From Verrucomicrobiia bacterium (GTDB taxonomy: Bacteria > Verrucomicrobiota > Verrucomicrobiia > Limisphaerales > UBA11358), in NCBI GenBank assembly GCA_030044395.1, contig JASHVW010000162.1, positions 1 to 6,644 on the forward strand: 6,644 nucleotides of DNA, written 5' to 3'. This document shows positions 3,701 through 6,644 of the stretch, one piece after another. Position numbers and translations under genes: made by a program. The notes below the pieces were generated by a model. It was not told the origin of the DNA. It made no database searches and saw only the letters and a program-made list of their open reading frames with translations. The stretch's first letter is position 1. Each line of letters starts with the position of its first letter.

Positions 3701-6644
3701 TTACAGCCATTGCCTGATTTTCTCCTGGTATTTATTGTAGATGAAGCCCACGACCAGCAGCGCCACACCGAGCGCCATGAACGTCAGCACGCGATAGATG
3801 GTTTCTTGTTTCCAAACATCCACCAGCACGACACGCCCGATGGCCGCCGCCAGGACGGCGAGGCCGAACCAACGGTAAAAGCGCTCGCGCAACAGGATTC
3901 CTGCGGCAAAGATCACCACAGCAAAGGCCGCCCAAACCATCGTTACGAAAAATCCGCCGGTGAATGTGGCCATCCAGCAGAACAAGAAGCGCCACAAACT
4001 GACGCCGGCGATGAAAACATTCGTGCCGTGCGTTTGGTCGTCGAGCGCGAAATCCGCCGGAACCCGCCGAAGGATCTGCTGCAGCGCGAACAGCGCCAGC
4101 AATGAGAGGAAATTGGGCCAATAAACATCCATCACCAGGCCTTCGTGAATCCAAAGTGTGGCGACCGAAGCAATGGCATAGACGGCCGTTGCCGCCAGCG
4201 CCTCGCGATTGCGGCGCCAGATGGCCAGCGTAAAAATTGCCACCGCGGCAACCATGCAGGTCCAGACACGCTGGCTTTCCGGAACGTATTGCCAAATCCA
4301 GAGCAGCGACATGGCCAGAGCAACCCAGCGATAGACCAGCGCGGTTTGGAGCAGGGGTTCGCGTGCTTTGGCGCCGCTGTCCGGCTTGCGGGCGAACCAG
4401 CGAACAGTGGCGAACGATAAAATCATCAGCGCCGCCATCGGCGCGAGCGGGAAATACCATTCCGGTTCCACCTGGACGAGCAGGCGCATCAATTCCCAGA
4501 CGCCGGCCAGCAGAAAAATTTGACCGCAAATCGCCAGCGGCCAGGAGCGCGTTGCAACGCCGTAACCTGTCACGGCGATCGCCAGCAGGCTTGAAAGCGC
4601 CAGCCAGGCCGGCGCCGACATCAGCGGATGCAGCCAGAGGATGGCGACGGCAATAGCCGCCAGCGCGAACACGGCTGAGTAAATAACGAATGTTTCCCGG
4701 CTGATTTCGATACTTTTCTGGTGCTGCCACCAATGGCTCAAGCCGATGGTGACGGCGATGATGATGAGCGGATTCCACCAGGGCGGGGTGAGGGAGAGAA
4801 AATGAAACAACCAGGCAAACTGGGCAAACCCGAGAAAAAACTGTCCGAGCAACGCGATTTCCCGGACGCGGAGCAGGTGGATTGAAAATGTCAAAACGAC
4901 AGCTTCGGCGGCAAGCGCCAGGGGCAGATTGGCGGGGGTCGAATTGAACCAGGTCGCCGCCAGCCAGCTTGCCAGCGCGACCAGCGTGAAAAATGACGGC
5001 TCGGCGCGGAGCAGGTGCTCGCTGCGACCGGCGTCCAGCCGGTGTGCCCAGAATGCGTTGAAGGCGAGCAGTCCGCCAAGCCCGGCGGCGGTCCAAAGCC
5101 CCGGGGAATCAAATTGCCTCAAATTCACGACGCACCAACCGGTGGCCAGCAACGCGGCGGCGTAGGCGAAATACTTCAGGACACCGCTTGCGCGTTGCGA
5201 GCCGAGCACGAACAGCACGACGCTTTCCGCGCCAAGCACCAGCGACAGTTGCAGCCCGGAGAATTTGAAAATGAATCCAAGGGTCACGAGCAGCAAACCC
5301 TGGGTGAGCAGGCAATTTTTCGCGAGCGGCTCGTCCCGGAGAATTTTCTGCGCCAGGGCCGCCAGCGCCAGCAGCACGGCGCCGTAGCCGAGCGAGAATT
5401 TCCAGAAGCCCCCGGTGTGGACCTGCAGCATCGTCAACAAGAACAGGGTGAAGAACGCGCCGTTGTTCAGCGTCAGAAATGCGGCCCGGCTCGCCCCGGA
5501 GAGTTTCCTGCTTTTCGAGAGAAAGGACGCCGCCGTGAAGACAAGCCAGTAGCTGGCCAGGAATCCCGCTCCGAGCCGGAGATTTTCGTCCGGCGTGGCC
5601 CAGCGCCAGCCTTCGGCGTGAAGGAACCGCCAGAAGGTGTAGCCTGCGTAGCTCGTGCCGAGGCTGGCGAAGGAAAGGCCCGCCCAGCGGTTGCGCACGA
5701 GGAAAAACACCGCCGCAATGGTCAGGATCAGATTCGAATAAAGCGTGAACTCCCCGACACGCGTGATGACCGAACTGTAGAACGCCAACCCAACGGCGAA
5801 CAATGCCATGACCTCGGACTTGCGCCGGTCGGCGAGCCACATGATAAATCCCGCCCACGCGAGCAACAATGTGCCGTCGAGCAGCGCGCTTTCGATGATT
5901 CGGAGCGGTGGAATGTGGTGCGCGGCGTAGGTTGTGAAATAGACCGCCGCGAGTCCACCGGCCAAGAGCACCTGCGCGTAATTCTTCAGCGATTCTTTGA
6001 CATTTTGCCGCTGCCACCATGCGCCCGCGCTGAGTAGCAATCCGCTGGCTAGATAAAGCAGCGAAATTTTCCCCGCCGGGCCCAGTTTACCGATGATGTG
6101 GTGATAGGCATAATCGGCAAAGAAGGCGAGACCGGTCAGCAACATCACGATGCCGATGCGGACCAGCCAGAAGGTTCCGAGCCGCATTTCGAACGAGGCT
6201 CTTTCAGGAAGTGGCGGCGTTGATTCGCCCGCCTCGGAGGGGCGGGCAGCCCCAATCAAGGGTTCCACAGGAATTCGCGGCGGAGGGGGAATCACGGGAG
6301 GGGTTGCACGCGCTGGCGATTCCTGAGATTCAACAATTTCATGTTCCGGCATCGGCGGGATGAGGGGTTCCGGCGGAATGACGGGCTCCGACGGGATTGC
6401 TGCCGGCGCCGTTGCTGAAGGTTCGCGACTTTCCCGGGCGGAATGAGATGGCGCGGCCGTTGGAAGGACGAAAGAGCCTTTGGTTTCCGTCTCAAGCGCA
6501 GCTTCGGGTTCGCGTTGCTGCCGCAAACGGAGCGTTTCCATTTCCAGCGTGTCCACGCGGCGCGAAAGATGCGCGATATGGTCCCGAGACTCCGTCACGC
6601 GCACAATCAGCCAGACCACGACGGCGACAGGAACTGCAAGAACG
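3701..6644 (-). CDS. DUF2339 domain-containing large multi-pass membrane protein, 5' end outside the window
   Basis: The frame is open to the right edge, giving about 980 visible residues. The GTG at 6619 is probably internal, because the eight codons before it (VLAVPVAV) continue the same hydrophobic segment. Layout, numbering from that GTG: an N-terminal membrane helix ending near residue 7; a charged, coiled-coil-like stretch (about 9-40, DHIAHLSRRVDTLEMETLRL); a Pro-rich linker (about 65-140) with loosely repeated IPPEPLIPP-type units; then from about residue 143 an almost continuous run of hydrophobic segments, by eye more than twenty. The DUF2339 signature is clear: FWLVRIGIVMLLTGLAFFADYAY, KISLLYLASGLLLSAG, LLAGGLAAVYFTTYAAHH, and at the C-terminus YRVLTFMALGVALLVVGFIY followed by a basic tail. 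Function is unknown for the family; an inner-membrane location with the coiled coil on one side is inferred. It is separated from ubiD by 190 bases including a palindrome, so probably a different transcription unit. Confidence 0.88.
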   Translation of the reverse strand, partial: VLAVPVAVVVWLIVRVTESRDHIAHLSRRVDTLEMETLRLRQQREPEAALETETKGSFVLPTAAPSHSARESREPSATAPAAIPSEPVIPPEPLIPPMPEHEIVESQESPARATPPVIPPPPRIPVEPLIGAARPSEAGESTPPLPERASFEMRLGTFWLVRIGIVMLLTGLAFFADYAYHHIIGKLGPAGKISLLYLASGLLLSAGAWWQRQNVKESLKNYAQVLLAGGLAAVYFTTYAAHHIPPLRIIESALLDGTLLLAWAGFIMWLADRRKSEVMALFAVGLAFYSSVITRVGEFTLYSNLILTIAAVFFLVRNRWAGLSFASLGTSYAGYTFWRFLHAEGWRWATPDENLRLGAGFLASYWLVFTAASFLSKSRKLSGASRAAFLTLNNGAFFTLFLLTMLQVHTGGFWKFSLGYGAVLLALAALAQKILRDEPLAKNCLLTQGLLLVTLGFIFKFSGLQLSLVLGAESVVLFVLGSQRASGVLKYFAYAAALLATGWCVVNLRQFDSPGLWTAAGLGGLLAFNAFWAHRLDAGRSEHLLRAEPSFFTLVALASWLAATWFNSTPANLPLALAAEAVVLTFSIHLLRVREIALLGQFFLGFAQFAWLFHFLSLTPPWWNPLIIIAVTIGLSHWWQHQKSIEISRETFVIYSAVFALAAIAVAILWLHPLMSAPAWLALSSLLAIAVTGYGVATRSWPLAICGQIFLLAGVWELMRLLVQVEPEWYFPLAPMAALMILSFATVRWFARKPDSGAKAREPLLQTALVYRWVALAMSLLWIWQYVPESQRVWTCMVAAVAIFTLAIWRRNREALAATAVYAIASVATLWIHEGLVMDVYWPNFLSLLALFALQQILRRVPADFALDDQTHGTNVFIAGVSLWRFLFCWMATFTGGFFVTMVWAAFAVVIFAAGILLRERFYRWFGLAVLAAAIGRVVLVDVWKQETIYRVLTFMALGVALLVVGFIYNKYQEKIRQWL

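Noticed and set aside
3548..4105. Plus-strand open frame of 185 codons starting in the intergenic gap
   Set aside because: It runs through the palindrome and then antisense into the DUF2339 gene; the translation has no family resemblance and there is no ribosome site of note.
4784..4799. GGGGTGAGGGAGAG stretch in the DUF2339 gene, resembling common GC-rich repeat consensus sequences
   Set aside because: Too short and too biased in composition to call a repeat, and it translates to an ordinary loop between membrane segments (LSLTPPWW).
3732..5096. Long open frame of 454 codons on the minus strand inside the DUF2339 gene
   Set aside because: The translation is Arg/Ala/Gly-rich with no family motif and sits wholly within a gene whose own frame shows clear membrane segments and DUF2339 motifs. 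It is a GC-bias shadow.
5015..6037. Open frame of 340 codons on the plus strand opposite the DUF2339 gene
   Set aside because: Low-complexity charged translation (many Glu, Gln, Arg) with no recognisable domain, fully antisense to a convincing gene.

Overview
The window reads as ordinary chromosome of a GC-rich, Gram-negative-type bacterium. All five recognisable genes lie on the minus strand. My best guess for the source is the PVC group, probably Verrucomicrobiota. That guess rests on the general look of the proteins (the guanylate kinase P-loop region, the UbiD sequence, the large DUF2339 membrane protein) and on the gene order. There is no 16S rRNA or other decisive marker here.

In transcription order, right to left: (a) 6644-3701 is most of a very large multi-pass membrane protein of the DUF2339 family. 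Its beginning lies beyond the right edge. (b) 3700-3511 is a 190-base gap. It holds a strongly palindromic element of about 74 bases touching the DUF2339 stop codon, then an AT-rich stretch that is the likeliest promoter area for what follows. (c) 3510-1 is a compact cluster: a UbiD-family prenyl-FMN decarboxylase, the ribonuclease YicC, guanylate kinase, and the first third of CoaBC, cut by the left edge. Gaps within the cluster are 48, 26 and 6 bases, so it is probably one transcription unit.

yicC-gmk-coaBC is a familiar housekeeping block: RNA turnover, GMP to GDP, and two steps of coenzyme A synthesis. In Firmicutes it usually also carries remA and rpoZ; both are missing from those slots here. 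ubiD at the head of the block is less usual. It suggests that quinone-type decarboxylation is transcribed together with these functions, but nothing in the window shows the substrate.

I do not see a new defence system, mobile element, CRISPR array, tRNA or rRNA. The most interesting non-textbook signal is small. UbiD carries an extra stretch of about 35 residues, Gly/Ala-rich at its C-terminal end. Part of the DNA encoding it matches, on the opposite strand and over about 28 columns, one end of the intergenic palindromic element. This suggests that a short palindromic repeat family has seeded an insertion inside a conserved enzyme gene.
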